Part shown: positions 40,320 to 40,392 of the stretch, piece after piece
How positions within the stretch are numbered: the stretch's first letter is position 1
How the letters are laid out: every line of letters starts with the position of its first letter
NCBI RefSeq assembly: GCF_041433555.1
Contig: NZ_JAPWBR010000019.1
Coordinates: forward strand, 1-40,392
Origin: Granulicatella sp041433555
GTDB taxonomy: Bacteria; Bacillota; Bacilli; Lactobacillales; Aerococcaceae
Length of the DNA stretch: 40,392 bases
Reading direction: 5' to 3'
Position numbers and translations under genes: made by a program
Notes under the pieces: generated by a model
Seen by the model: the letters and a program-made list of their open reading frames with translations, nothing else
Told to the model about the DNA's origin: nothing
Database searches by the model: none

Positions 40320-40392
40320 TGCCGGCTAAAGGACTTGAACCCTCGACCCTCTGATTACAAATCAGATGCTCTACCAACTGAGCTAAGCCGGC
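40320..40392 (-). tRNA. tRNA-Thr (anticodon TGT)
   Basis: Acceptor GCCGGCT/AGCCGGC, anticodon loop TTTGTAA within TCTGA/TCAGA, T-loop GGTTCAAGTCC, discriminator A. Its 5' base is the last base of the window. The order Thr-Gly-Leu-Arg-Pro is the one found behind rRNA operons in related Firmicutes, so an rRNA operon may lie beyond the edge. Confidence 0.96.

Overview
The window looks like chromosome of a low-GC Gram-positive bacterium of the order Lactobacillales. Signs are strong AGGAGG-type ribosome sites, an L27 with a cleavable leader next to the Prp protease, CtsR-ClpC heat-shock control, PepC/PepF/C69 peptidases, an Asp23-FakA pair, a LexA-like repressor with a UmuC-type polymerase, and a secreted protein resembling an alpha-1,3-glucanase (mutanase). 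A Granulicatella/Carnobacteriaceae-type oral commensal would fit, but that is inference. Most genes are on the minus strand.

Layout. 1-1400: 5' end of a C69 dipeptidase gene, then three small membrane-protein genes. 1530-3200: Lrp-type regulator and class I/II aminotransferase. 3350-6450: recG-plsX. 6450-7280: an 800-bp gene-free stretch with two structured repeats and an inverted, decayed copy of the 3' end of fakA. 7284-9370: fakA and an Asp23-family gene. 9618: rpmB on plus. 9860-13340: accessory segment with a structured repeat, a TetR regulator divergent from an HXXEE membrane protein, and a complete ISL3-family insertion sequence. 13383-15617: rsgA-rpe-thiN. 15709-18485: a cadA-cadC cadmium-resistance module between two related short inverted-repeat elements. 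18520-21070: secreted beta-helix glucanase-like protein and a DUF1310 protein. 21468-23700: ackA and a YtxK-like methyltransferase. 24038-25000: rplU-prp-rpmA. 25200-28004: orphan RelB-like antitoxin and a DNA-damage cassette (YolD-like, UmuC-like, LexA/HdiR-like). 28705-31800: cdd and a large ABC transporter. 32181-36797: pepC, pepF and a PucR-type regulator. 36847-39814: ctsR-clpC with a CtsR box. 39948-40392: five tRNA genes.

The most notable thing is a family of eight dispersed, structured repeats (about 165-265 bp each) lying only between genes. Each has a long outer helix whose sequence differs in every copy but stays self-complementary, an inner hairpin with a conserved apical loop, and a second inner hairpin with a conserved asymmetric internal loop (GCYTCAAA opposite TWATTCRYR). 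The helices next to that loop change sequence in a compensatory way between copies, as expected of a selected RNA or single-stranded DNA fold. Six copies lie in sense orientation downstream of genes and several carry A/T tracts like a giant terminator. I cannot tie the motif to a named family.

Other points: the ISL3 element interrupts the loop of a pre-existing hairpin with a perfect 8-bp target duplication; ACTTRYAAGT palindromes sit at the promoter of the LexA-like repressor; and the cadmium module has short mobile-element-like flanks.
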